A stretch of 64,000 nucleotides of DNA from contig OY969798.1 of assembly GCA_963703165.1 (NCBI GenBank), positions 4,836,001 to 4,900,000 of the forward strand. The letters run 5' to 3'. Positions 63,377-64,000 of this stretch are shown here, piece after piece. Every line of letters begins with the position of its first letter. The stretch's first letter is position 1. The DNA is from JBQTKD01 sp963703165. GTDB lineage: Bacteria; Actinomycetota; Actinomycetes; Sporichthyales; Sporichthyaceae. The notes beneath the pieces are model-generated. The model was not told where the DNA came from. It made no database searches and saw only the letters and a program-made list of their open reading frames with translations. Both the position numbers and the translations under genes were made by a program.

Positions 63377-64000
63377 ATGGCAGCCCGCGGCCGCGCAGTG
63401 AGGGGCCGTCGGGCACGCCAGGTGCTCGGCGCGCCTCGGCACATCCGCTGGCTGGCGGGGACGACCTTCCGGCTGTGCATGAAGCACCGGGTGACCGGCC
63501 TGGCTGCCGAGATCGGTTTCTTCGCACTGCTCTCGTTGCCGCCCCTGGTCCTCGGCCTGGCCGGCACGTTGGGGTACTTCGCGGACGTCATCGGGCCGGA
63601 GACCGTCGAGCGGTTCCGCGCCGAGATCATCGAGGTCTCCCAGCACGCCCTGTCCGACGAGACCATCGCCGACACCATCGTCCCGACGCTCAACGACGTC
63701 CTGGACGGTGGACGGTTCGACATCATCTCCGTCGGTTTTGTGCTGGCACTGTGGTCGGGCTCGCGGGCGCTGAACGTCACCATCGACACGATCGCGATCA
63801 TGTACGGCCTCGGCGGGCACCGCGGCATCATCGCCACCCGCGCGCTGTCGTTCTCCCTCTACATCGTGGGCCTGGTGGTGGCGATCGTGCTGCTGCCGCT
63901 GGTCCTCGGTGGGCCGGAGCTGCTCGCCGCGGCCCTGCCTGATCAAGTCGACTGGCTGATCTGGCTCTATTGGCCGACGGTCAGCATCCTCACGGCTGGT
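63377..64000 (+). CDS. YihY/BrkB family membrane protein (partial, 3' end outside)
   Basis: 208 codons from ATG 63377 run to the window end without a stop. HRVTGLAAEIGFFALLSLPPLVLGLAG and FDIISVGFVLALWSGSRALNVTIDTIAIMYG are typical of YihY/BrkB (UPF0761) proteins, with several hydrophobic segments. Function is unknown, although older names wrongly call it ribonuclease BN. TACCGT (63365-63370) ends 6 nt before the ATG. Confidence 0.88.
   Translation, partial: MAARGRAVRGRRARQVLGAPRHIRWLAGTTFRLCMKHRVTGLAAEIGFFALLSLPPLVLGLAGTLGYFADVIGPETVERFRAEIIEVSQHALSDETIADTIVPTLNDVLDGGRFDIISVGFVLALWSGSRALNVTIDTIAIMYGLGGHRGIIATRALSFSLYIVGLVVAIVLLPLVLGGPELLAAALPDQVDWLIWLYWPTVSILTAG

Overview
The window is high-GC actinobacterial chromosome with no rRNA, tRNA, CRISPR or prophage. 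The evidence for Actinomycetota is a mycothiol gene (mshC) beside the actinobacterial-only DUF3090 / SCO1664 / MSMEG_4193 cluster, F420 synthesis and F420-dependent enzymes, a DUF5703 protein, PAC2 and DUF732-like proteins, GTG/TTG starts, and many promoters of the form TANNNT placed 6-7 nt before the start codon. The genus cannot be fixed from the sequence; a Sporichthya/Frankia-like lineage is only a guess.

Layout. 0-10 kb: the end of an M23 peptidase, an AAA ATPase, an M20 peptidase with a DUF5703 partner, an aldo/keto reductase, an F420-type oxidoreductase, and the phosphomutase-DUF3090-SCO1664-mshC cluster. 10-13 kb: a secreted protein with an LPETA-type sorting signal, translationally coupled to a sortase-fold protein that has no cysteine at all, then a palindrome-rich gap and a PAC2 protein. 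13-19 kb: metH and an acyl-CoA synthetase, separated by a long hairpin-rich gap. 19-28 kb: lipoproteins, an SMR and an MFS efflux pump, a MazEF-type and a VapBC-type toxin-antitoxin pair, a Ddn-like F420 protein, a glutamate-cysteine-ligase-like enzyme and an SGNH hydrolase. 28-33 kb: a response regulator with a hybrid kinase, another F420-type oxidoreductase and a frameshifted PucR regulator. 33-40 kb: acyl-CoA synthetase, cofD/fbiA, fbiC (three reading-frame breaks) and a LigD-like ligase (two breaks). 40-47 kb: glycosyltransferase, msrB, a LigD polymerase module, a subtilase and a LigC-type ligase. 47-58 kb: a duplicated META-type lipoprotein and treX-treY / treZ, split by an oppositely oriented subtilase; an 81-bp repeat lies at each end of the treZ block. 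57-59 kb: two intradiol dioxygenases. 59-63 kb: an overlapping assimilatory sulfur operon (leader peptide, sir, small zinc ribbon, cysH, cysC, cbiX). The window closes inside a YihY/BrkB membrane protein.

How the genes work together. CofD and FbiC make F420 intermediates, and at least three genes here encode likely F420 users. Sir, CysH, CysC and CbiX reduce sulfate to sulfide and supply siroheme. MetH and MshC use the sulfur for methionine and mycothiol. TreX, TreY and TreZ turn glycogen into trehalose. The polymerase module and the ligases resemble pieces of bacterial end joining, but Ku is not in the window.

Palindromic repeats are prominent between convergent genes: a dispersed family built on a GAGTGGGGCTATC stem, a 69-bp tandem pair near 12.1 kb, and the 81-bp inverted pair at 48.7 and 52.8 kb. 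One dispersed copy forms the start of cbiX. Seven single-frame breaks cluster in 32.9-40.2 kb and may be sequence errors rather than true decay.
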